64,000 nt of DNA from Amycolatopsis jejuensis (GTDB lineage Bacteria > Actinomycetota > Actinomycetes > Mycobacteriales > Pseudonocardiaceae). Position numbers and translations under genes: made by a program. Location: NCBI RefSeq assembly GCF_000717335.1, contig NZ_JNYZ01000007.1, positions 62,001 to 126,000 on the forward strand, written 5' to 3'. This document shows, piece by piece, positions 7,414 through 15,952 of the stretch (its first letter is position 1; the number at the start of each line of letters is the position of its first letter). The notes under the pieces are model-generated. The model was not told the origin of the DNA and searched no databases. It saw only the letters and a program-made list of their open reading frames with translations.

Positions 7414-10400
7414 ATGCGGTCGCAGAGCAGACGGGTGGCCGCGGTGGCGGTCGCGGGCTTCGTGGTTTCCGGGCTAGTGTCCGGGACCGCGCACGCCGCC
7501 GGGCCGCCGGCGAGCCCGGCTGATCCGGTTTCCCTCGTCCATCCGTTCGTCGGCACGCAGAACTTCGGCAACACGTTTCCCGGCGCCAGTGCGCCCTTCG
7601 GCATGGTGCAGGTCAGCCCCGACACCGGCGGCCAGGGCGGTTACGACTACCAGCAGAACACCATCTACGGCTTCAGCCAGACCCACCTCTCCGGCGTCGG
7701 CTGCGGCGTCATGGGCGAGCTGCCGGTCATGCCGACCACCGGCGCCGTCCAGACCGACAAGGACGCCTACAAATCCGGCTACCGCCACGACGACGAGCAG
7801 GCCGAACCCGGCTATTACCGCGTCGGGCTGAAGAAGTACGGCGTCGGTGCCGAGCTCACCGCCACCGAGCGCACCGGCTGGCAGCGCTACACGTTCCCGT
7901 CCACCGGCGAGGCGAACGTCCTCTTCAACACCGGCCAGGCCAACCAGTCGGTGAAGGACTCCGAAATCCACGTCGTCGGCGACCGGACCCTCGAAGGCCG
8001 CGTGCGCGCCGGTGGGTTCTGCGCCGGGCACGACGAGCACACCGTCTACTTCACCGCCACCTTCGACCGGCCCTTCGCCTCCTTCGGCACCTGGCGCGGC
8101 GGCACCCGCACCGCGGGCAGCCGGGACGCGGGCGGCACCGGCGGCAACGGCGCCTGGGTCACTTTCGACGCGGCGAATGACCACGATGTCGTACTCAAGG
8201 TCGGCCTCTCCTACACCGGTCTTGACGGCGCCCGCAAGAACCTCGCCGCGGAAACCGGTACCGGCTACGACTTCGACGCCACCCGCGCCGCCCTGCGCCA
8301 GAAGTGGGCCGACCGGCTCGGCGCGATCAAGATCGGCGGCGGCACCCCGGACCGGCAGGCCGCCTTCTACACCGCGCTCTACCACGCGCAATTGCACCCG
8401 AACCTGGCCGGCGACGTCAGCGGTGAGTACACCGGATTCGACGGCAAGGTGCACCACGCCGACGGATACACGCCGTACCAGAACTTCTCGCTCTGGGACA
8501 CCTATCGCCCGCAGAACCAGCTGCTCGAAATGCTGGAACCGCAAGTGGCGCGTGACGTCGCGTTGTCGCTGCTCGCGATCGGCCGCGACGGTGGCTGGCT
8601 GCCGCGCTGGGCGCTCGGGTCCAGCGAAACCAACATCATGACCGGCGACCCGGTGACCCCGTTCCTCGTCGAAGCCTGGTCGAAAGGCCTGCTCGCCGGG
8701 CATGAGCAAGAGGCGTACGGGCTGCTCAAGAAGAACGCGACGAGCACGCCACCGGCCGAGTCGCCGTACAACGGCCGCTCCGGCGCGAACTACTACAACG
8801 ACCGTGGGTACCTTCCGAGCGGCCTCACGCTCGGCAAGGACTGTGCGGCCAAGGGCGGCGACAACGATTGCGAGCATCCGACGTCGGCGACCATGGAGTA
8901 CTCCGCCGCCGACGCCGCGCTCGCCTTGATGGCCAAGGGCCTCGGCCACCAGGACGACGCGCGGATGTTCGCCGATCGCGGCCAGTGGTACCGCAACGTC
9001 TGGGACACCTCGATCAAGCAGTTCCGGCCGCGGACGACCGACGGCACCTGGCTCACGCCGTACAACCCGATCGACGCCGACCATCAGTTCCACGAAGGCG
9101 GCGCACACCAGTACCAGTGGCTCGTGCCGCAGGACCCGGCCGGGCTGACCTCGCTCATGGGCGGCAAGCAGGCGACCGAAAAGCGGCTCGACGAGTTCTT
9201 CGCCTACGGCAACCTGCTCAAGGACCCCGCCGGCACTGCCCGCAAGGACTGGATCGCCAGCCCGTACGACTACTACGCCAAAGCCACCTACAACCCCAAC
9301 AACGAACCAGACCTGCTTTCGCCGTACATGTACAACTGGGTCGGCGCACCGGCGAAGACGGCAACCGTCGTCCGTGCCGCGATGACGCTCTTCACCACCG
9401 GCCCGGACGGCATGACCGGCAACGACGACCTCGGCACGATGTCGGCGTGGTACGTCTTCTCCTCGCTCGGGCTCTACCCGACGATGAGCGGCGCGAACTT
9501 CCTCGCCGTGTCCAGCCCGCAGTTCGAGTCCGCGACTGTCCGGATCGGACAGTACGGGGACAAGCAGGGTGGCACGCTCACCGTCACCGCCCCGGGCGCG
9601 AGCGACACGAACCGTTACGTGCAAAGCGTTTCGCTCAACGGCCAGGAGGTGCGCAAGACCTGGCTCGGCTGGTCGGCGGTCGCCCACGGCGGCGCGCTCG
9701 CCCACCGGCTCGGCGATAAACCGTCGCGGTGGGGAACCGGGGCGGGCGCGGAACCGCCGTCGGTGAACAAGGCGGGTGCTGATCAGCGGCGGCACGTCGA
9801 CACGTCACTACGGCCGGGTTCCGTTGTGCTGCCTGCACAATCCACCGCACAGACTGTCCACTTGAACCTGGACGTGCTCGCGCAGAACCCCGGCGCACAA
9901 CCGGTTCTGGTGACCGCGACGGCGCCGCGCGGCTGGCGGGTGCAGACCGAACAGTTGCAGCTGCTGTGGTCGTTCCGGCTACCGGCGCAGAAAACCGCGC
10001 CGGTCACCGTGACCGTCCCCGCCGGAACGCCGATCGGGAAGTATCCCGTGGAGCTCAAGGCATTCGGCCCGGGCGCGAACACGGTCACCCGCACCGCGAA
10101 CATCGAGGTCCGGGAGCCGACGGTGTGTGCGGCGACGTCCGGAACACAGTGCGCGGTCGACCTCGGGCACGACCGCAACCACGACGGCACTGCGACCGTG
10201 GCCGCGTCCACCGAAGGCAATTTCGACGACAGCGGCTGGAGTTACGACGCTGCGCTGCTTCCGCCCGCTGGTCCGTTCGTCCATGATGGAGTGACGTACG
10301 CCGCCCCCGATCCCGCCGGGACTGCCGCGAACTTCGTCGAGGCGCGCGGGCAGTCGTTGTTGCTACCGGCCGGAAAGCACGAATCGGTGCGGCTGATCGG

Positions 10401-10683
10401 CGCGTCGCACAACGGTCCGGTGTCGACGGCGCTGACCGTCCACTACAGCGACGGAACGAGCGCCGACCTGCCCGCCACCTTCGGCGACTGGGCCGGTTCG
10501 ACGCCCGACGGCACCACGATCGTGCTCGACATGCCGCACCGGATCAAGGCGGGCAGCGGCGTGGACGGGCCGCCGGTGCGGTTGTTCGGCATGAAGTCCA
10601 CATTGGACGCGGGGAAGACCGTCCAGTCGGTCAGCCTGCCGAACGACCCGCGGGTGCAGATCTACGCCATCACGCTCACCTGA
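7414..10683 (+). CDS. Secreted GH92 alpha-mannosidase
   Basis: The 1089-residue secreted enzyme has a signal peptide (cleavage after AHA28), then the GH92 N-terminal beta-sandwich beginning DPVSLVHPFVGTQNFGNTFP and the (alpha/alpha)6 catalytic domain. Landmarks are GGWLPRWALGSSETNIMTGD, a NEPDLLSPYMYNWVG block and the C-terminal catalytic-region block GNDDLGTMSAWYVFSSLGLYP. GH92 enzymes are calcium-dependent exo-alpha-mannosidases acting on mannans or N-glycans. After about residue 790 come a NEW3-like beta domain (SVVLPAQSTAQTVHLNLDV) and a further C-terminal beta-rich domain with two cysteines, probably carbohydrate binding. GGAGG at 7402-7406 supports ATG 7414. The gene is monocistronic, behind a palindromic operator. 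Linkage specificity (1,2 versus 1,3 or others) cannot be told from sequence alone. Confidence 0.93.
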   Translation: MRSQSRRVAAVAVAGFVVSGLVSGTAHAAGPPASPADPVSLVHPFVGTQNFGNTFPGASAPFGMVQVSPDTGGQGGYDYQQNTIYGFSQTHLSGVGCGVMGELPVMPTTGAVQTDKDAYKSGYRHDDEQAEPGYYRVGLKKYGVGAELTATERTGWQRYTFPSTGEANVLFNTGQANQSVKDSEIHVVGDRTLEGRVRAGGFCAGHDEHTVYFTATFDRPFASFGTWRGGTRTAGSRDAGGTGGNGAWVTFDAANDHDVVLKVGLSYTGLDGARKNLAAETGTGYDFDATRAALRQKWADRLGAIKIGGGTPDRQAAFYTALYHAQLHPNLAGDVSGEYTGFDGKVHHADGYTPYQNFSLWDTYRPQNQLLEMLEPQVARDVALSLLAIGRDGGWLPRWALGSSETNIMTGDPVTPFLVEAWSKGLLAGHEQEAYGLLKKNATSTPPAESPYNGRSGANYYNDRGYLPSGLTLGKDCAAKGGDNDCEHPTSATMEYSAADAALALMAKGLGHQDDARMFADRGQWYRNVWDTSIKQFRPRTTDGTWLTPYNPIDADHQFHEGGAHQYQWLVPQDPAGLTSLMGGKQATEKRLDEFFAYGNLLKDPAGTARKDWIASPYDYYAKATYNPNNEPDLLSPYMYNWVGAPAKTATVVRAAMTLFTTGPDGMTGNDDLGTMSAWYVFSSLGLYPTMSGANFLAVSSPQFESATVRIGQYGDKQGGTLTVTAPGASDTNRYVQSVSLNGQEVRKTWLGWSAVAHGGALAHRLGDKPSRWGTGAGAEPPSVNKAGADQRRHVDTSLRPGSVVLPAQSTAQTVHLNLDVLAQNPGAQPVLVTATAPRGWRVQTEQLQLLWSFRLPAQKTAPVTVTVPAGTPIGKYPVELKAFGPGANTVTRTANIEVREPTVCAATSGTQCAVDLGHDRNHDGTATVAASTEGNFDDSGWSYDAALLPPAGPFVHDGVTYAAPDPAGTAANFVEARGQSLLLPAGKHESVRLIGASHNGPVSTALTVHYSDGTSADLPATFGDWAGSTPDGTTIVLDMPHRIKAGSGVDGPPVRLFGMKSTLDAGKTVQSVSLPNDPRVQIYAITLT

Positions 10684-11061
10684 ACCCGGGCCGGGTTCGC
10701 CGGATCTCCCCCGTCTCCGGCGAACCCGGCCCGCCCCGGTTCCCCCGAATCCGGCCCTCCCCCGTCTCCGGCGAACCCCACCGCCTCGTCCCCGGCGAAC
10801 CGGCCCTCCCCCAGTTCCCGCGAACCCGGCCCTCCCCCGAACCCCGGCCCTCCGCAGTTCCCCCGAACTCCGCCTCCCCCAGTTCCTGGCGAACCCGGTC
10901 CTCCCCAGCTTCCCCGAACCCGGTCCTCCCCAGCTCCCCCAAACCCGGCCCGCCCATCCCCGGCAAACCCGGCCCTCCCCGGTTCCCCCGTCAGCGCGAT
11001 CCCCAGACCCCAGTTCCCCCATCAGGCCTTCCCCCTGCGCCCCAGTTCCCCGTCGGCTCCG
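10684..11061. repeat. Degenerate GC-rich tandem repeat between GH92 and fusion gene
   Basis: This 378-bp stretch between convergent genes is almost entirely made of imperfect copies of a roughly 25-35-bp unit built from GAACCCGG, CCCTCCCC and AGTTCCCC blocks. A small hairpin GAACCCG/CGGGTTC sits at the GH92 stop. Open frames here are low-complexity Gly/Arg-rich and are not genes. It is minisatellite-like and may serve as transcription termination for both sides. Confidence 0.75.
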
Positions 11062-13083
11062 TCACGCCGCGCGGTCGACCGCCGCCGCCGGAATCCGGCC
11101 CATCGCCGTCGCGTAGTGCGCCTCAAAAGCGTCCAAAGTGGACTCCAGGGCGTGCGCCGCGATCATCTTCCCGCTCGCCGCGCCCATTCTGGACTGGGTG
11201 GCCGGGTCGGCGGTCACCGCGCGGAGGCGGTCGGCCAGTTCGGCTACGTCGCCCGGCTGGAACAGCCAGCCGTTGTATCCCGGGCGGCACAGGTGCGGCA
11301 GTGCCATCGCATCGGCGACCACCACGGGTTTCCCGGCCGCCATGGCCTCCATCGTCGCAAGGCTCTGCAGTTCCGCGACCCCGGGCATGCAGAAGAGATC
11401 CGCCGAAGCGTACGCGTCGAGCAAGTCCTCTTCGGACACGAACCCCCGGAAGCGCACCCGGTCGGCGATGCCGAGGTCGTCCGCGAGCGTTTCCCATTGC
11501 GCGCGGCACGAACCGTCACCGACGATCTCCGCACGCAACCCCGGCACGAGCGCGACCGCGCGCAGCAGCTCGTCGACGCGTTTCTCCTCGTCGAGCCGTC
11601 CGACGAACAGCACCGTCGGGTCGGCGGAATCCCGCACTGCCGTGCGCAGCCGGTAACGGTCGATGTCGATCCCGCACGACACCGCGATCGCCCGCTGCGG
11701 GAAACCGTTGCTGTGCAAGAGTTCCACTGCCCGTGGGGTCGGTGCGGTGACCACGCGGGCCGTCGAGAACACCCGGGTCAGGTCCCGCCACGCCCATCTC
11801 GACGCGGCACCGCGCAGCCATTCCGGCACGTGCAGGTGGCCGAAGAGGTTCTCCGGCATGAAGTGGTTCGTCGCCACCCCCGGTACCCCCATCGCCGCCG
11901 CGTGCCGCAGCACGTACCTGCCGACCACGAAATGCGCCTGTACATGCACCAGGTCCGGCTGGATTTCCCGCAGCAGCGACGACACATCGCTGCTCACTTC
12001 CCACGGCAGCCCGATGCGGAAGGTCCGGTGGAAGGGCGTGCGGTGTGAGCGCACGCGGTGCACCACCACGTCGCCGGTCCGTTCGGTGCGCGCCTCGCCC
12101 TCCGGGTCGACGGTGATCACGTGCACCTCGTGGCCCCGTCCGGCGAGGCCGGTGGCCAGCCGGTGGGCGAAGTGCGCCGCGCCGTTCACGTCCGGCGGGT
12201 AGGTTTCGGCGGCGACCACGATGCGCAAAGCCCGGTCGTCGTTCACTGGTTGCTCCGATCTGCTGGATTGGACAGGAGAAGAACTGCTGCGGCTCAGCGC
12301 CACCACGCCGCCGACCGCCACTGCGGCCGCGGCCAGCGCGACCGCGGTTGCCCACCCGGCAGGCTGGGCCGCCTCGCCGAGCACCCCGGCGCCGAGACCG
12401 ACCGCGACCAGCGGGTCCACCACCGTCAGGCACGCCACGGCCAGATGCGGCGGACCGCACCGGTAAGCCAGTTGCACCAGCCAGCCGCCGACGAGCAGCG
12501 CCACCACCATCGCGGCCGCGGACACCGCCGTCTCGAATCCGATGGTGCCTTCCCGGACCTCGAGGGAAACCGCTCGCATCAACACGGAAACGAAGCCGTA
12601 CGCAGCACCTCCGGCCGCGCCGAAACACATTCCGCGAATGGCCGGTCGACTGGAAATCGCGCCGATCAGCGTGAGTGCGGCGACGATTCCCAGCACGATG
12701 AAGGCGGCACGCAATTGGGCGTTCGCCCCTACCGCGGTACTCGTGGTGCTGTCCGCGGCGACCATCACGAAAGTGCCGACGCCGAGGGTCGTCACCGCGA
12801 CCGCAGGCAGATCCCGGCGGCGCCGGTCGAGCACCGCGGTGATAGCCACCGCGAGCACCCCGACCGGCTGCACGACCGTCAGCGGCGCCATGCCCAGTGC
12901 CACCGCGTGCACCCCCGCGCCACCGCCGAGCAGCAGAAGCCCGCCGAGCCACCGCGGCGTGCGGACGAGGTCCGTGATCCGGGGACTGCCCGGCATTCCG
13001 GCGACCACCCCGTGCTGCAGCAGCGCCCCCACCGCGAAGAAGACCGCGCCGAGAATCGCGAGAAGAATGGCGATGATCGTCAC
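11062..13083 (-). CDS. Fusion: DMT-type membrane protein + GT4-like glycosyltransferase
   Basis: A single open frame of 673 residues. Residues 1-270 have about nine membrane helices and the small-multidrug/EamA-type (NIPA-like) pattern, starting TIIAILLAILGAVFFAVGALLQ. A Ser-rich linker (about 270-280) leads into a GT-B glycosyltransferase. That domain has an N-terminal acceptor part (AAETYPPDVNGAAHFAHRLA), the donor part VLFVGRLDEEKRVDELLRA, and the nucleotide-sugar motif EAMAAGKPVVVADAMALP (GT4-like). GTG 13083 overlaps the DUF998 stop. No stop separates the halves, but GTG 12246 (residue 280) has GGAG 6 nt upstream, so a separate glycosyltransferase may also be made. It probably builds a cell-envelope glycoconjugate; donor and acceptor are unknown. 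Confidence 0.82.
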   Translation of the reverse strand: MTIIAILLAILGAVFFAVGALLQHGVVAGMPGSPRITDLVRTPRWLGGLLLLGGGAGVHAVALGMAPLTVVQPVGVLAVAITAVLDRRRRDLPAVAVTTLGVGTFVMVAADSTTSTAVGANAQLRAAFIVLGIVAALTLIGAISSRPAIRGMCFGAAGGAAYGFVSVLMRAVSLEVREGTIGFETAVSAAAMVVALLVGGWLVQLAYRCGPPHLAVACLTVVDPLVAVGLGAGVLGEAAQPAGWATAVALAAAAVAVGGVVALSRSSSSPVQSSRSEQPVNDDRALRIVVAAETYPPDVNGAAHFAHRLATGLAGRGHEVHVITVDPEGEARTERTGDVVVHRVRSHRTPFHRTFRIGLPWEVSSDVSSLLREIQPDLVHVQAHFVVGRYVLRHAAAMGVPGVATNHFMPENLFGHLHVPEWLRGAASRWAWRDLTRVFSTARVVTAPTPRAVELLHSNGFPQRAIAVSCGIDIDRYRLRTAVRDSADPTVLFVGRLDEEKRVDELLRAVALVPGLRAEIVGDGSCRAQWETLADDLGIADRVRFRGFVSEEDLLDAYASADLFCMPGVAELQSLATMEAMAAGKPVVVADAMALPHLCRPGYNGWLFQPGDVAELADRLRAVTADPATQSRMGAASGKMIAAHALESTLDAFEAHYATAMGRIPAAAVDRAA

Positions 13084-13745
13084 GGAATCACCTCGGCAGG
13101 TTCCCGGCGCAGGACCAGGGCAATGGCGAAAAGCTGGGCATAGAGCAAGGCGAACAGGACGCGTTCGAACAACCCCAGAAACGCGGGTACGGATTGCTCC
13201 AGAAGCGGTGCATGCGCGAGCAGAAAGGCGAACGACGCCGCTCCGGACGCCGCGGAAAGGTGCCGGACCGCGGTCGCGGCCGGATACCGGCGCCCGAGCA
13301 ACCAGCCCGCGAGCGGCAGGCACACGAACATCGCCAGGCCCGCATAGCGGTGCACCGCGCCGGAGAAGCTGGTCGGGATGCCGGTCGGGTCGGTGGGAAA
13401 GAACGTCGCGACCACCAGACCCGCCGCCCACAGGGTGAGCAGTACCGCCTCGGGGCCGCGTTTCGGCAGGCCACGGGCGACGAGCCCGGACCGCAGCACC
13501 AGCGACGCGCCGGCCAGGCCGAGCGAACTGAACGCGAGCAGCGCAACGCCGCCGGGAGCGAACACGTAGTCGCTGATGACGTCCCGGACCGGGCTCACCG
13601 CGCCCGCCGCCACGAGGTGCAGCACCGCGATCGGCAGCAGCGAAAGGACCAGGCCCGCTCCGGCGAGTGCCGGTGCCGTCGCCAGGTCCTTCCGCGGGAT
13701 GAGGGTCACGACAGCCAGCATGCTGACCACCGGGACCGATGACAT
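13080..13745 (-). CDS. DUF998 family membrane protein
   Basis: The 221-residue protein has about six transmembrane helices. The segments VRDVISDYVFAPGG and VVATFFPTDPTGIPTSFSGAVHRYAGL match the DUF998 pattern. The role is unknown. Its stop overlaps the GTG of the DMT-glycosyltransferase gene (GTGA), so the two are cotranscribed and probably work in the same envelope process. ATG 13745 was chosen because the sequence upstream of it is charged, Pro/Gly-rich and unlike the family; a GTG at 13868 and an ATG near 13706 are alternatives. Confidence 0.72.
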   Translation of the reverse strand: MSSVPVVSMLAVVTLIPRKDLATAPALAGAGLVLSLLPIAVLHLVAAGAVSPVRDVISDYVFAPGGVALLAFSSLGLAGASLVLRSGLVARGLPKRGPEAVLLTLWAAGLVVATFFPTDPTGIPTSFSGAVHRYAGLAMFVCLPLAGWLLGRRYPAATAVRHLSAASGAASFAFLLAHAPLLEQSVPAFLGLFERVLFALLYAQLFAIALVLRREPAEVIP

Positions 13746-14086
13746 CCGGGAACACCCTGAGATGGACCCGGGTATCGGTCCCGGGGATGGCCCGTGATCA
13801 GGGACAACGCTCTTCGCGCTTGCTCCCGGAGAGAACGCCCGAGCGGCGCCGAATAGGCCGTTATACACCGACCGGCATCCTTCAAGTGTCCACTATGGAC
13901 AGACAGGGTCCCTCACCCGGGTGGATGTCGGCGCACTCTGCCCGGGTCCCGGATCGGCGGCCGCCCTGCTGGGGTGCGGAACCGGGCGCGGGGTACCGGA
14001 CCTCGCGTGGGTGAGGCGAGTTTGCCCGGCCCGGACCGGCGTGTTCCGATCCCGGGGCGGGACCCAGCCGAAGGAGCGTGATTTTC
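13746..14086. other. Divergent intergenic region
   Basis: This 341-bp region lies between the divergent DUF998 operon and the OmpA-like pseudogene and should contain both promoters. It includes one copy of the GTCCANNNTGGAC palindrome (13888-13900) and AAGGAG at 14071-14076 serving the lipoprotein start. I see no gene or RNA structure in it. Confidence 0.4.
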
Positions 14087-14563
14087 ATGCACAGGACATT
14101 CGTCCCGGCGGTTGCCGGGGCTGCGGTCGTCGCCGCGCTGGTCAGCGCGTGCGGGTCGGGCGATTCGGGCGGCCAGGGCGGGTCCGGTACCGCGTCCGGG
14201 CAGAACCCACCGCCCGCAGCGGCAGCCGCCCAGCAGGTCACCACGGCCATTCAGCAGGCGACACAGCAGTCACCGATCACGTTCGAAGCGGAGAAGGCGG
14301 AACTTCCCGGCCAGGCAAAGGAAACGCTCTCGGTGGTCGCGAAAGCGTTGCAGGGTAACGATGTCAAGCTGTAGGTCGCCACCCACGCCGGATATCCCGA
14401 TGCGGCCAAGGCGAAATCCCTCTCCGAGCAGCGCGCACAGGCGATCACGACCGCGCTCGAGGCGGACGGTGTCACCAAGGACCGCGTGCAACCCGAGGCG
14501 ACCGGCAACGAGCAGGCGCAAGGCGCACCGGCACTGGATACGCAGCTCAGCGTCGCTTCGTGA
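14087..14563 (+). pseudogene. OmpA-like lipoprotein interrupted by a TAG codon
   Basis: The frame starts with a lipoprotein signal (lipobox VSAC) and a Gly/Ser/Ala/Pro linker, then an OmpA-like peptidoglycan-binding domain beginning ITFEAEKAELPGQAKETL. It stops at TAG 14372-14374 after GNDVKL. Directly beyond the stop, in the same frame, the domain continues: VATHAGYPDAAKAKSLSEQR, then AQAITTALEADGV, to a TGA at 14561-14563. OmpA domains have a small hydrophobic/acidic run before the GHT-like turn, so the TAG most simply replaces GAG (Glu) by one base change. Without read-through only about 95 residues are made, cutting the domain in half. AAGGAG lies 10 nt before ATG 14087; a GTG at 14078 is an alternative start. 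A sequencing error is also possible. Confidence 0.8.
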
Positions 14564-14582
14564 CCGAAGCGGCAACAACTGA

Positions 14583-15887
14583 CTACTTCACACAAGGCAC
14601 CCCATCGCCGGAAAGTTCCTCCGCAGCAATCGGCGGCGCGACCGGCACCACCGGGTCCTTTTCGGACAGTTCCCGAAAATCCCCGCCCAGCACCAGTTTC
14701 AACTCACCCGCACCGAGAGAACCGTCGTAGGCCACCGAATACCCGCCGCCGAGCGCTGCGACGAGTTTGGCCGCCGATGCGGAATCTCCTCGCCCGTAAT
14801 GCACCACGGTGTGGTGCACGCGACGCCCGCTGGACACCCGCCCAGCGCGGTAACCCCGTGACGGCAGCACTTTCCCCACCCGGGCAGCCAAACCTTCCCG
14901 GCCGCTCCCGTTCACCACGTCCACTTCCGGACCCGCGGTCGGTGGCGGCGTAGCCCGGCCCAGCAGTCGCGCAGCGGCCGCGCGGATCTTCACCGGGTCG
15001 ACGATATTGATGTCCTCGCCGCGGGAATCCTTTCCGAACCGTTCGACCGGCAAGGTCGCCAACGTCAGCTCGAACGAAGCCGCCTGCTGCACGAGCGCCC
15101 GCAGGTCCAAACCGGAATCGACGGCAATGCGGCCCTGTGCCACCGGAATCAGCTTGCCGACCAGGCCGGGTGTTTCCTTCAGCTGATGCACCAGGGAAAG
15201 GATGAAAGCCTGCTGCCGCCGTTCCCGGTCCAGGTCAGTGAATTCGCGCTGCGGATCGCGTCGCTGCCCTACGAAGGCAACCGCCTGCTCGGCCGAAATC
15301 TGCTGTTGCCCGCGATGGAAGTCCGCGCCCGAGTAGCTGTCGTGGGTGTCGTCAGTCAAGCACACCGTGATCGGCTGCACGACCTCGGCGATCTCGACGA
15401 ACGCAGCCAGCGTCACCTCCACGAAGTGGTCCACCGTCACTCCGCCGAGAAACTGCTGCACCGTCGCGATTTCGGCAGCCCGGCCTGCGTCGCGCGCAGC
15501 ACTCGCGGTGAGACGTTTCGACGCGGCAGCGAACGCAAAACTGTAAGCCTGCTTGATCTTCCCCCGGCACACCCCGCCGGGACAGCCGGCGAGGTCGGTG
15601 TAGTCGTCGCGCGGGATCGAGATGACTGTCGGGTGGTTGCCGTCCGCCGGGACGTGCAGCAGCATCAGCACGTCCGCGTCGTAGCTGTGCGGCGCGTCGA
15701 GGCCCATCAGGAGGATGTTCGTGTCGCCGCCGGGGCGCGGACGGCCGTCGAGCGCGGACGGCGTGGTCACCCCGGACAGCAGCGTGCGCAGCTCCACCCA
15801 CCCGTAGGCGGCCCCGGCCAGCACCACCGCGACCAGCGCGACCACGCCGATCCGCTCGGCCCAGTGACCCTTCGCGCGCTCCAGCAC
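14583..15887 (-). CDS. LytR-CpsA-Psr (LCP) family protein with C-terminal LytR_C domain
   Basis: LCP enzymes transfer lipid-linked glycopolymers, such as arabinogalactan or teichoic-type polymers, onto peptidoglycan. The 434-residue protein has a short cytoplasmic N-terminus and a membrane anchor at about residues 14-34. The LCP domain has NILLMGLDAPHSYDADVLMLLHV, the Arg/Asp motif VISIPRDDYTDL, and a conserved QAVAFVGQRRD region. A C-terminal LytR_C domain (about 325-410) starts VDVVNGSGREGLAARV. It is monocistronic and convergent with the OmpA-like pseudogene, which also belonged to the envelope. The family call is strong; the polymer transferred is not known. Confidence 0.88.
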   Translation of the reverse strand: MLERAKGHWAERIGVVALVAVVLAGAAYGWVELRTLLSGVTTPSALDGRPRPGGDTNILLMGLDAPHSYDADVLMLLHVPADGNHPTVISIPRDDYTDLAGCPGGVCRGKIKQAYSFAFAAASKRLTASAARDAGRAAEIATVQQFLGGVTVDHFVEVTLAAFVEIAEVVQPITVCLTDDTHDSYSGADFHRGQQQISAEQAVAFVGQRRDPQREFTDLDRERRQQAFILSLVHQLKETPGLVGKLIPVAQGRIAVDSGLDLRALVQQAASFELTLATLPVERFGKDSRGEDINIVDPVKIRAAAARLLGRATPPPTAGPEVDVVNGSGREGLAARVGKVLPSRGYRAGRVSSGRRVHHTVVHYGRGDSASAAKLVAALGGGYSVAYDGSLGAGELKLVLGGDFRELSEKDPVVPVAPPIAAEELSGDGVPCVK

Positions 15888-15952
15888 TCAGCGCTCCCTC
15901 CGGCGACCCCGGTCTTACTCCGGCGTCGCTGTGAGAGCGATGAGAACCGAGG

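Noticed and set aside
14372..14374. TAG in the OmpA-like gene read as pyrrolysine or programmed read-through
   Set aside because: No pyl genes or read-through context are visible, and actinomycetes do not normally use pyrrolysine; a nonsense mutation or sequence error is simpler.
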